From Burkholderiaceae bacterium (lineage in GTDB: Bacteria > Pseudomonadota > Gammaproteobacteria > Burkholderiales > Burkholderiaceae_E): a stretch of 64,000 nucleotides of DNA. Location of the stretch: assembly GCA_024235875.1 (NCBI GenBank), contig JACKLP010000005.1, positions 124,001 through 188,000 on the forward strand. The letters are read 5' to 3'. Made by a program: the position numbers and the translations under genes. Under the pieces are notes generated by a model. It was given only the letters and a program-made list of their open reading frames with translations, was not told the DNA's origin and did not search any database. Positions 48,984 through 59,522 of the stretch are shown here, in pieces. The first letter of the stretch is position 1. Every line of letters starts with the position of its first letter.

Positions 48984-49661
48984 TCAACACCCCATGGCGC
49001 GGCGGCGATGCAACTCGAGCACCTGACGGACGACCTCGTCGAGGGTGCAGGTGGACGAATCGATGATCACCGCGTCCCCTGCAGGCCGAAGCGGCGCCAC
49101 GCTGCGGGAGGAATCCCGTTCGTCGCGCTCCCGCAGATCCCGCAGAAGGTCGCTGAGATTAGCAGAAAAACCCTTTTCTATCAACTGCTTATACCGCCGC
49201 TCGGCGCGAGCTTCGACGGCGGCCGTCAGAAATACCTTCAGTTCGGCCTCGGGGAAGACAACCGTCCCCATGTCCCGACCGTCGGCGACCAGCCCCGGCA
49301 GGCGCCGAAACGCCCTCTGGCGCGCCATCAGGGCGCTCCGAACCGCCGGCAGCGCAGCGATTCGCGAGGCCATGGCGCCAATCTCCGTTTGCCGGATATC
49401 GTCGGTGACGTCGCGGCCGCACAACGCGACTCGGTCGCCCGAGAAGCGGACATCGAGCCCGCGGGCCAGGTCGCCGAGCGCCGCCTCGTCCTCGGGCGCG
49501 AGCGCGGTGTCTCGTGCGGCGAGCGCCGTCAGCCGATACAAGGCACCGGAATCCAGGTAGTGCCAGCCCAGCGATTCGGCCACCCGTTGCGAGACCGCTC
49601 CCTTGCCCGATGCCGTCGGGCCGTCGATGGCGATCACAGGCGCCTGGACCGGGCCACTCAC
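48984..49661 (-). CDS. cmk: Cytidylate kinase
   Basis: A 225-residue P-loop kinase phosphorylating CMP and dCMP. P-loop GPTASGKGAVS is at 14-24; DSGALYR (about 37) and DGRDMGTVVFPEA (about 127) are family motifs. It starts at GTG 49661, overlapping the aroA stop by 4 bases. The aroA-cmk-rpsA order is conserved in Proteobacteria. Confidence 0.96.
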   Translation of the reverse strand: MSGPVQAPVIAIDGPTASGKGAVSQRVAESLGWHYLDSGALYRLTALAARDTALAPEDEAALGDLARGLDVRFSGDRVALCGRDVTDDIRQTEIGAMASRIAALPAVRSALMARQRAFRRLPGLVADGRDMGTVVFPEAELKVFLTAAVEARAERRYKQLIEKGFSANLSDLLRDLRERDERDSSRSVAPLRPAGDAVIIDSSTCTLDEVVRQVLELHRRRAMGC

Positions 49662-50989
49662 GTCGCCTCTCGCGAAGTGAGGTCCATCCCGGCTCGCCTC
49701 GCCAGCGCGACGAAGCCGGGAAACGAGGTGCCGACGTTCTCGGTGTCTGCGATGTGGACGGTGCCTGCCGCCCGCAGCGCGGCCACGGCGAAGGACATCG
49801 CGATGCGGTGATCACCGTGCGAATCGACCCGGCCGCCCGAGAACGCCGGCGCGGCAAGGTCGCCGCGGCCATCGATGACCATGCCATCGGGGGTCGCCCG
49901 CGCGTCGACCCCGAGTGCGCGCAGGCCGGTTTCCATGACCGCGATCCGGTCGGACTCCTTGACCCGCAACTCCTCGGCACCCGTCACGACGGTCCGGCCC
50001 GCGGCACAGGCGGCGGCCACGAACAGCACCGGGAACTCGTCGATCGCCAGTGGCACCAGCTCGCGCGGCACGTCGATCCCGCGAAGCCGCGCGGCGCGCA
50101 CACGCAGGTCGGCCACCGGCTCGCCACCGACCTCGCGCTCATCGACGAGCGTGATGTCGGCCCCCATCAGGCGCAGGATGTCGAGGATCCCCGTGCGGGT
50201 CGGGTTGACCCCCACGTGCTCCAGGATCAGATCGGATCCGGGCGCGATCGTCGCGGCGACAGCGAAGAACGCGGCCGACGAGATGTCGGCCGGCACGTCG
50301 ATCATGGTTGCGGTGAGCTGCTGGCCGCCACGGATCCTGACCGTGGCCCCCTCGGTCGAGACCCGCGCGCCGAATCCCCGCAGCATGCGTTCGGTGTGGT
50401 CGCGCGTCGGCGCGGGCTCCTGCACTTCGGTTTCGCCGCGGGCGTAGAGCCCCGCGAGGATCAGCGCGGACTTGAGCTGCGCGCTGGCGACCGGCATCGG
50501 GTAGCGGATGGCGTGCAGCCCTTCGGGGGCAGGCGAAATGCGCACGGGCGGGCGGCCTTCGCGCGTCTCGATCCGGGCGCCCATGGCGACCAGCGGATCG
50601 GCCACGCGGCGCATTGGCCGCGCGGAGAGACTCTCGTCGCCAATCAGGGTGCTCGCAAACGCCTGCCCCGCGAGCAAGCCCATCAGAAGACGCATCGCCG
50701 TGCCGGCATTGCCACAATCCAGGGGCCCGGCGGGTTCTGCAAGACCATGCAATCCGACCCCCTCGACGAGCACGCGGCCGTCGGTGGGCCCGTCGATGCG
50801 AACGCCCATGGCCGCGAACACATTGCGGGTCGAAAGCGCATCGGCGCCCTCGAGGAACCCCGTGATCCGCGTCGTCCCGCGTGCGATCGCGCCCAACATG
50901 ATTGCGCGATGCGAAATCGATTTATCCCCAGGTACCCGGATTCGGCCGGACAGCCGTCCGCCGGCCCGCGCTTCGAAGAGCTGGCCCAT
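49658..50989 (-). CDS. aroA: 3-phosphoshikimate 1-carboxyvinyltransferase (EPSP synthase)
   Basis: A 443-residue shikimate-pathway enzyme joining PEP and shikimate 3-phosphate. PGDKSISHRAIMLGAIA is near 20-36, DCGNAGTAMRLLMGLLAG near 90-107, then SARPMRRVADPL, and ELRVKESDRI and HGDHRIAMSFAVA near the C-terminus. The GNAGTAMR block with Ala after Thr resembles class I enzymes but with an extra change; sensitivity to inhibitors is not judged. ATG 50989 has an AGGA ribosome site 8 bases upstream. It follows tyrA across a short divergent gene. Confidence 0.95.
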   Translation of the reverse strand: MGQLFEARAGGRLSGRIRVPGDKSISHRAIMLGAIARGTTRITGFLEGADALSTRNVFAAMGVRIDGPTDGRVLVEGVGLHGLAEPAGPLDCGNAGTAMRLLMGLLAGQAFASTLIGDESLSARPMRRVADPLVAMGARIETREGRPPVRISPAPEGLHAIRYPMPVASAQLKSALILAGLYARGETEVQEPAPTRDHTERMLRGFGARVSTEGATVRIRGGQQLTATMIDVPADISSAAFFAVAATIAPGSDLILEHVGVNPTRTGILDILRLMGADITLVDEREVGGEPVADLRVRAARLRGIDVPRELVPLAIDEFPVLFVAAACAAGRTVVTGAEELRVKESDRIAVMETGLRALGVDARATPDGMVIDGRGDLAAPAFSGGRVDSHGDHRIAMSFAVAALRAAGTVHIADTENVGTSFPGFVALARRAGMDLTSREAT

Positions 50990-51145
50990 CGCTTGTTCCT
51001 GCTTGCTGTTACCCGTCGCCCGAATGGCGACGCTCATCGGTCTGACATGCCAGCAACGGACCGGCACTCGCAAAATTCTGTCAATCGGCGCTCGGACACG
51101 AGCCGCGCCCCGCATTCTAAAGACAAAGCCACCGGACCTCGCACG

Positions 51146-51559
51146 ATGAGCAAGAAAGCAAGCCCGACCGACTGGATGGACAGCGGCCTGATGCCGACGA
51201 CGCTGAGCGAAGCCGAACGACAGCTCGAGCGCGAGCGCGCCGCACCGGCGGCTCGCCCCAGGCCGTCGGCCGAAACCTTCGATCAGCACCAGCTATCGCG
51301 CCGGGCCCTCGCCGTGATCGAGACCCTGCCGCCCGGATTCCGGCTTCACGAAACCCGACTCCAGTTTCCGCGGGTGCTCGAACGGCTGGCCGCGGTCTGG
51401 CATGACCCGATCGAGTTCCGGCGCACCTTCGATGACCTGATCATGGACGACCGCGGCGGCCGGCAGGGCTTCCCCTTCGAAGTGGTCAACGAGCTCACGG
51501 ACTTGCAGGAGTACTACTTCAACGAAGTCCATCCGCGCCCGCAGAACCCGTTTCGCTAG
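51146..51559 (+). CDS. Conserved hypothetical protein
   Basis: A 137-residue cytoplasmic protein with no signal or membrane segment. The N-terminal 45 residues are charged and probably disordered; the conserved-looking part is about 50-137 (RALAVIETLPPGFRLHETRLQFPRVLERLAAVWHDP, FDDLIMDDRGGRQGFPFEVVNELTDLQEYYF). It reads as a small helical domain. It lies between aroA (divergent) and tyrA (convergent), the only plus-strand gene in a long minus-strand run. I do not recognise a named family, though the compact motif-rich C-terminus argues that it is a real gene. Confidence 0.65.
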   Translation: MSKKASPTDWMDSGLMPTTLSEAERQLERERAAPAARPRPSAETFDQHQLSRRALAVIETLPPGFRLHETRLQFPRVLERLAAVWHDPIEFRRTFDDLIMDDRGGRQGFPFEVVNELTDLQEYYFNEVHPRPQNPFR

Positions 51560-51623
51560 TGGTGCGGGCCGGGCGGCTGCGAACCAGCCGGCGTCGGCCT
51601 CTCGCCCAGGCGCCGGGCCGCGA

Positions 51624-52508
51624 TCAATCCAGCGTGCGGCGCCACTCGGAGCCAGCGGCAAGCAATTCGACCAGGTCGCCGCGAACCCCGTTCTCGAGAC
51701 GGTCGCGCAAGGCGTCCAGCGCCTCGGCGAAGCGACTCGCGCTGGCGAGCACGGCCTCGCGGTTGTCGAGCAGGATGTCGGCCCACAGGTCGGGCGACGA
51801 AGCCCCGATGCGAGTCGTATCGCGCAGGCCGGCGCCGCTGAATCGTGCCGCGAGCGCGCCGTAGCCCCCACGCGCGACCGCCGCGCACAGCGCGAAGACC
51901 ACTGCATGCGGCCAATGCGAGAACTCCGCGAACATCGCATCGTGCTCGCCCGCATCCATTCGCTCCACCGACGCACCGACCGCCGTCAGCAAGGGCGCCA
52001 GCCGGTCGGCCGCCGCCGATTGCGCCGCGTCCAGCGGACACAGCAGCCAGGCCTTGCCCGAGAACAGCTCTGGCCTGGCCGCGAGGGGTCCGCTGCGCTC
52101 GGATCCCGCGATCGGATGGCCGGGCACGAAGCGCTCGAACAGCGACCCCAGGCCCGCCCGGGCTGCCGCGATCGCGGTCCGCTTCGTGCTCGTGCAGTCG
52201 GTGACCAGGCAATCGGGCGGCGCATGCCGGCCGATCCGAGCGAACACCTCGTCCAGCGCGGTCACCGGACACGCGACAACGACGAGTTCCGCTCCGTCGC
52301 AGGCCTCGGCGATCGAGCTCGCCACGCGATCCGCTATCGTGGGCACGAGTCGCTGGCGAGCGTCGGGCGAACTATCGTAGGCGACCCGCTCGGTGGCCAG
52401 GCCGCGCGCGCCCAGGGCGGCGCCCAGCGAGCCACCGATCAGGCCCGCCCCGATGATCGCGACCCGCCCGACGCGCCCCGATGGCTTGGACGAAGTCGGC
52501 TCGCTCAC
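51624..52508 (-). CDS. tyrA: Prephenate dehydrogenase
   Basis: A 294-residue NAD(P)-dependent enzyme for tyrosine synthesis. Rossmann motif VAIIGAGLIGGSLGAALGARGL is at about 16-37, GHPIAGSERSGPLAA near 125 and the HDAMFAEFSHWPHAVVFAL block near 190 are characteristic of the dehydrogenase fold. It starts at GTG 52508, overlapping the hisC stop (GTGA). The pheA-hisC-tyrA-aroA cluster makes the aromatic amino acids together. Confidence 0.94.
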   Translation of the reverse strand: MSEPTSSKPSGRVGRVAIIGAGLIGGSLGAALGARGLATERVAYDSSPDARQRLVPTIADRVASSIAEACDGAELVVVACPVTALDEVFARIGRHAPPDCLVTDCTSTKRTAIAAARAGLGSLFERFVPGHPIAGSERSGPLAARPELFSGKAWLLCPLDAAQSAAADRLAPLLTAVGASVERMDAGEHDAMFAEFSHWPHAVVFALCAAVARGGYGALAARFSGAGLRDTTRIGASSPDLWADILLDNREAVLASASRFAEALDALRDRLENGVRGDLVELLAAGSEWRRTLD

Positions 52509-53608
52509 GCTGGTCGGTCGGCCAGCGATTGGTCGAGCGCGGCAATGAAGGTCTGGTTCTCCGACTCGAGCCCGACCGAGACCCGCAGCCACTGCGGCAT
52601 GCCATAGCCGCCGATCGGCCGAACGATCACGCCCTGACGAAGGAGGGACTCGAAGACCCGGGCACCGTCGCCGACGTGGACCGCCACGAAGTTGCCGAAC
52701 GACGGGATCCAGCGCAGGCCGCGCTGGTCGAAGGCCTCGGTGAGCTGTCTCAGTCCGTCTCGATTGCAGCGGTAGCTCCGCTCGAGGAAATCGCGATCAC
52801 CCAGTGCGGCGATCGCGGCCGCCATCGCCAGCGAGTTCACATTGAATGGCTGGCGCACCCGGTTCATCAGGTCGGTGAGCTCCGGCTGGGCCAGACCGAA
52901 GCCGATCCGCAGACCCGCAAGCCCGTAGGCCTTGGAAAAGGTCCTCGCGACGATCAGGTTCGGATGGCGGCGGACCCATTCGACGGTATCGAACCGCAGC
53001 CCCGGTTCCAGGAACTCGTTGTACGCCTCGTCGAGCACGACCACGACGTCGGCGGGCACCTGCTCGAGAAAGGCTTCGATCCGGGTATGCGGCACAAAGG
53101 TGCCGGTGGGATTGTTCGGGTTGGCGATGAACACGACGCGCGTGTCCGGCTCGATCGCCGCCGCCATCGCATCCATGTCGTGGCCGAAGTCGCGCGCCGG
53201 CGCGACGATCGCACGTGCGCCGGTTTCCTGTGTGGCCAGCGCATAGACTGCGAACGCATGCTCGGAATAGACGCACGAGGCCCCGGGCTCGAGAATCGCG
53301 TGCGCGGCCAGTTCGAGCACGTCGTTGGAGCCGTTGCCCAGCGTGATCCAGTCCTGGGGCACGTCATAGTGGGCCGAGAGCGCGGCCTTCAGATCGAAAC
53401 CGTTGGAGTCCGGGTAGCGCGCCAGCTCGCCGATCGCGGCCTGCATCGCCTCGAGCGCCGCGGGCGACATGCCGAGCGGATTCTCGTTGGAGGCAAGCTT
53501 GACGATGCCCGCTTCGTCGAGTCCGTACTTGCGCGCGATCTCGGAGATCGGGCGCCCCGCCTGATAAGGCGCGATCTGGCGAACGTATTCTGGAGCGATC
53601 AGTGTCAT
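52505..53608 (-). CDS. hisC: Histidinol-phosphate/aromatic aminotransferase
   Basis: A 367-residue class I/II PLP aminotransferase. KLASNENPLGMSP (about 38-50), FIANPNNPTGTF (about 157) and the PLP lysine in TFSKAYGLAGLRIGF (about 224) identify HisC. In this cluster between pheA and tyrA the enzyme is likely to act on aromatic keto acids or prephenate as well as, or instead of, histidinol phosphate; that is inference from context. ATG 53608 is preferred. Confidence 0.93.
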   Translation of the reverse strand: MTLIAPEYVRQIAPYQAGRPISEIARKYGLDEAGIVKLASNENPLGMSPAALEAMQAAIGELARYPDSNGFDLKAALSAHYDVPQDWITLGNGSNDVLELAAHAILEPGASCVYSEHAFAVYALATQETGARAIVAPARDFGHDMDAMAAAIEPDTRVVFIANPNNPTGTFVPHTRIEAFLEQVPADVVVVLDEAYNEFLEPGLRFDTVEWVRRHPNLIVARTFSKAYGLAGLRIGFGLAQPELTDLMNRVRQPFNVNSLAMAAAIAALGDRDFLERSYRCNRDGLRQLTEAFDQRGLRWIPSFGNFVAVHVGDGARVFESLLRQGVIVRPIGGYGMPQWLRVSVGLESENQTFIAALDQSLADRPA

Positions 53609-53699
53609 GGTCTCAGCGGCCTCGCGGGCCGGCTCGTGTAGCGATTCAGGACTCCGGCGACGTCTGGGACGGTGGGCCGACCGGACGCCCGGGGATTCT

Positions 53700-54830
53700 T
53701 CAGGCCGATCTCGGATACGACCCGACCACCTTGTAGAACGCCGCGTTGGCCCGAAGTTCCGCCAGCGCCGGCGCCACCGCGTCATCGTCCTTGTGTCCGA
53801 TGACGTCGATATAGAAGTAGTACTCCCAGTTGCCCTGGCGCGCCGGCCGGGACTCGAAGCGCTTCATCGAGACGCCGTGACGGGCCAGGGGCTCGATCAG
53901 CGCATGGACGGCCCCCGCACGATCCGGTACCGACAGGATCAGCGAGGTCTGGTCCGCCCCCGAGGGTTGGCACTGGTAGCGACCGACGACCACGAACCGG
54001 GTCCGATTCGAGGGGTCGTCCTGGATGCCGGACTCGACGATTCGCAGGCCGTAGCGCTCGGCTGCACTGTCGGCCGCGATCGCGGCCACGCCCGGGTCTT
54101 CGGCGGCCAGCCGGGCGCCCTCGGCGTTGCTAGAGACCGGCGCACGCTCGAGGCCCGGGGCATGGCCGTCGAGCCAACCGACGCATTGCGCCAGCGCCTG
54201 CGGATGGGCTGCGATCCTCTGCACGCCTTCGAGGCTGCCGGAGCGGGTCATCAGGCAATGGTGAACGGGAATCGAGACCTCGCCGGAAATCGCCAGCGGC
54301 GTCGAGAGCAGCAGGTCGAGGGAGCGGTTCACCGCGCCCTCGGTGGAATTCTCGACGGGCACCACGCCGAAGTCGACCGCGTCGGCCTCGGTCATCCGGA
54401 AGACTTCGTCGAAGGTGGCACACGGTACCGCCTCGACCCCGTGACCGAAATGCCGGTGCACGGCGATCTCCGAATAGGTACCGGCCGGCCCGAGATAGGC
54501 GACCCGGATGCGTCGCTCGAGCGCCCGACAGGCGGATATGACCTCACGGTAGATCGAGACCAGTGCCTGGCCTGGCAAGGGGCCCGTTGCTTCTCGCCGC
54601 AGGCGATCGAAGATCTGGGCCTCTCGCTCGGGCCTGTAGACCGGTGCATCGGTTTCGCGCTTGACCTCCCCGACGGCGATCGCGAGCCTTGCGCGTTCAC
54701 CGAGCAGACGGACGATCTCGGCATCGACCGCGTCGATGCGCGCGCGCAACGGCGCCAAGCGCCCGGCAGTGTCGGCCGCGGGATTGGCGCCGGCATCGCC
54801 GGCCTTCCCTGCATTTTGGTTCTCGCTCAT
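53700..54830 (-). CDS. pheA: Chorismate mutase/prephenate dehydratase (P-protein)
   Basis: A 376-residue bifunctional enzyme for phenylalanine synthesis. Residues 24-110 are an AroQ chorismate mutase (LAPLRARIDAVDAEIVRLLGERARLA). The prephenate dehydratase domain runs from VAYLGPAGTYSEIAVHRHFG (about 110) to TRFVVVG. An ACT domain (SLILSVPDRAGAVHALIEPLARHGVSMKRFESRP) gives feedback by phenylalanine. serC, often just upstream in Burkholderiales, is replaced by other genes here. Confidence 0.96.
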   Translation of the reverse strand: MSENQNAGKAGDAGANPAADTAGRLAPLRARIDAVDAEIVRLLGERARLAIAVGEVKRETDAPVYRPEREAQIFDRLRREATGPLPGQALVSIYREVISACRALERRIRVAYLGPAGTYSEIAVHRHFGHGVEAVPCATFDEVFRMTEADAVDFGVVPVENSTEGAVNRSLDLLLSTPLAISGEVSIPVHHCLMTRSGSLEGVQRIAAHPQALAQCVGWLDGHAPGLERAPVSSNAEGARLAAEDPGVAAIAADSAAERYGLRIVESGIQDDPSNRTRFVVVGRYQCQPSGADQTSLILSVPDRAGAVHALIEPLARHGVSMKRFESRPARQGNWEYYFYIDVIGHKDDDAVAPALAELRANAAFYKVVGSYPRSA

Positions 54831-54985
54831 CCGTCGCCCGGTTCCCGGCTACCCGCCAATGAAACGCGTCAAATGCTACCGGATTTCAGCCACTGGCCCG
54901 GCCCGAGAACTATGTCACGGCCGGTGGCCGGCGAAACCGCTAAGGTTCGATCGCAAGGACGTTGAGCATTCACAAGGAGAACGGC

Positions 54986-55642
54986 ATGAAACTCGCGCGA
55001 CTGGTGTCCTCGACCGCGCTGGCACTGGGCATCCTGTCCGGACAGGCGGCCAATGCGACGACGGTGGAGTTCACGGGCTATGCCGTGGGGCCGACGGTCG
55101 TGCAGCTCAATGCGCCGTGGAACGGCTATGTGAATGCCGGCGAGTTCGCGATCAATGTCGACGGCGTGCCGATGACCTCCTTTTGCATCGACCTGATGCA
55201 GTCGCTCAGCTTCAATACGCCGCATACCGATTATTCGCTCACCGCCCTCAACGGCAGTGTCAGCAATGTCCAGCTCACCCGCTTCGGGCAGCTGTACGAG
55301 AACTACTACGGGACCGCGCGTACCAATGCCACCGCCAGCGCCGCATTCCAGACCGCCGTGTGGGAAATCATCAACGACGGCAGCGGCAGCCTGAACCTCG
55401 GCGCCGGTAGCTTCCGGCTTGGCAGCGGGACGCCGGCAACGGTCGCGTCGCTGGCCAGCACCTGGTTGACCGACCTCGATTCGAAGTCGGCCGGAAGCTG
55501 GTCGTTCACGCGTCTGGGCAGCGGCACCTGGCAAGACCAGTTGCTCGCCAGCCAAGTCCCTGTGCCGGGCACGCTCGGCCTGGTCGCACTGGCCGGCTTT
55601 GGTCTCGTGGTCGGATCGCGCCGCCGCAAGGGCTCCGACTGA
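54986..55642 (+). CDS. PEP-CTERM sorted surface protein with possible thioester domain
   Basis: This 218-residue protein has a signal peptide (LARLVSSTALALGILSGQAANA) and ends VPVPGTLGLVALAGFGLVVGSRRR, a PEP-CTERM-type anchor: short Pro motif, transmembrane stretch, Arg cluster, recognised by exosortase. The body contains FCIDL with C67 and FQTAVWEI with Q122, the spacing and sequence seen in Cys-Gln thioester/isopeptide (TQXA/TED-like) adhesin domains, so covalent surface attachment is a possibility. The ribosome site AAGGAGA precedes ATG 54986. It is Thr/Ser/Asn-rich. No exosortase gene is in the window. Confidence 0.85.
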   Translation: MKLARLVSSTALALGILSGQAANATTVEFTGYAVGPTVVQLNAPWNGYVNAGEFAINVDGVPMTSFCIDLMQSLSFNTPHTDYSLTALNGSVSNVQLTRFGQLYENYYGTARTNATASAAFQTAVWEIINDGSGSLNLGAGSFRLGSGTPATVASLASTWLTDLDSKSAGSWSFTRLGSGTWQDQLLASQVPVPGTLGLVALAGFGLVVGSRRRKGSD

Positions 55643-55690
55643 CCGCCCTGCCCCTTTCCTCGGCGCCGCGCGGCGGCGCCGGGCAGTCGC

Positions 55691-56635
55691 TCAGGCGAAC
55701 CACGACAACAGGATCGGCAGCGTGACGGCGCTCGACACGGTCGTGGTGACCACGGCGCCGCTGACGAAGCCGGGATCGGCATCGTGGCGCTGAGCCAGCA
55801 GGTACACGTTCACGCCGACCGGCAGTGATGCGTTGACCGTGAGAACGGCGAGCGCGAGCGGGTCCAGCCCGACCAGCCATCGCCCCGCGGCATAGACGAC
55901 CAGGGGATGGGCGACCGACTTCAGAAGGGTCGCCGACACCAGTGCACCTCGGGCCTGGCCCAGGCCCTGCGACGCGAGCGAGGCGCCGAGCAGCACCAGG
56001 CAAACCGGTACGGCCGCCGCCCCGAGCAGGGCGAGCGAACGATCGATCATCGCCGGCAGGACCAGGCCCGACAGCGACCACAGCACGCCGGCGATCAAGG
56101 GCACGACCACGGGATTGACCAGGGTGGCACGGGCGGCCGTGAGCAGTGCCGCCAGCGTGTTGCCTGCGAGGCGGACACCACCGCGGCGAGGCTCACCGGC
56201 GGCCAGCAGCACGCTGGCCACCCCCAGCAGGACCAGCGTGTGGACCATCACCACGGTCAGCAACACACCCAGGCCGGCTTCGCCAAACGCGAGCCTCACC
56301 AGCGGAATCCCGAGCATGACCGTGTTCGCGAACACGGCGCCAAGGCCGCGAATGGTCGCGCGGGCATTGCCGAGCCCGGCACGCCTGAGCAGGAACCAGA
56401 CGCCGAGGTAGAGCGGCAGCGAGCCGGCGAAATAGGCGATGGGAACCGTCGGATCGAGCGTGGCGAAATCACGGGTCGCCAGCGAACGGAACAGCAAGGC
56501 CGGCAGGAATAGCGCGAACGCGAGCGATGACGTGGCCTTGATGCCGGGGGCATCGACCACGCCGAAGCGCGAGGCAGCGATGCCGGCCAGCACCAGCAGC
56601 GCGACCGGCGCCACGACCTCGAGGAGTGCATTCAC
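55691..56635 (-). CDS. AEC family permease (auxin efflux carrier-like)
   Basis: A 314-residue inner-membrane protein with about ten helices in the two-repeat AEC fold: ALLEVVAPVALLVLAGIAASRFGVV at the start, GLGAVFANTVMLGIPLVRLAFG (about 100-121) as the first-half signature and a matching VNASLPVGVNVYLLAQ in the second half. Bacterial relatives export or import dicarboxylates such as malonate or malate; the substrate is not readable here. It is convergent with the PEP-CTERM gene and follows gyrA by 45 bases. Confidence 0.9.
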   Translation of the reverse strand: MNALLEVVAPVALLVLAGIAASRFGVVDAPGIKATSSLAFALFLPALLFRSLATRDFATLDPTVPIAYFAGSLPLYLGVWFLLRRAGLGNARATIRGLGAVFANTVMLGIPLVRLAFGEAGLGVLLTVVMVHTLVLLGVASVLLAAGEPRRGGVRLAGNTLAALLTAARATLVNPVVVPLIAGVLWSLSGLVLPAMIDRSLALLGAAAVPVCLVLLGASLASQGLGQARGALVSATLLKSVAHPLVVYAAGRWLVGLDPLALAVLTVNASLPVGVNVYLLAQRHDADPGFVSGAVVTTTVSSAVTLPILLSWFA

Positions 56636-56680
56636 GCCCGTCCCGCCCGGGCCAGGTGCCGTGCCCGCTCGCCCGCGTCT

Positions 56681-59269
<2,589 letters not shown>

Positions 59270-59324
59270 GGACGGCCCAGGAATAAGAGTGCGCCAGCCA
59301 AACCCGAAAGCGAGACCGGGTCAA

Positions 59325-59384
59325 TTCCCGGCCGGCTTCTTCCCGGCCGGTTTCTTCCCGGCCGGTTTCTTCCTGGCCGGTTTC
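59325..59384. repeat. Four tandem 15-bp repeats upstream of gyrA
   Basis: Four units of TTCCCGGCCGGTTTC (one base differs in the first and fourth) run head to tail. On the minus strand one frame reads as repeated KKPAG and ends in TGA at 59321-59323, giving a possible 28-residue basic peptide from TTG or 20 from GTG. The stretch lies in the gyrA leader region. Confidence 0.85.
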
Positions 59385-59432
59385 ACAACCGACCTGAAAG
59401 CTTGCAACCGGACTTCAGGGCTCGCAACTGAC

Positions 59433-59462
59433 TTGAGCGGCTAAACCTTTGAATTTTATCAT
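59433..59462 (+). promoter_or_regulatory. Putative sigma-70 promoter of the deaminase gene
   Basis: TTGAGC (59433-59438) and TATCAT (59457-59462) are 18 bases apart on the plus strand. Transcription would start near 59469, about 54 bases before ATG 59523. Confidence 0.5.
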
Positions 59463-59522
59463 GTTCGATTGTCCGTCCCATCCTGGCGCCAGACTCGCCC
59501 GCGCCCGTTCCGGAACCCGCAG

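Noticed and set aside
59325..59384. CRISPR or IS-end repeats upstream of gyrA
   Set aside because: The 15-bp units are directly adjacent with no spacers, no target-site duplication and no transposase nearby.
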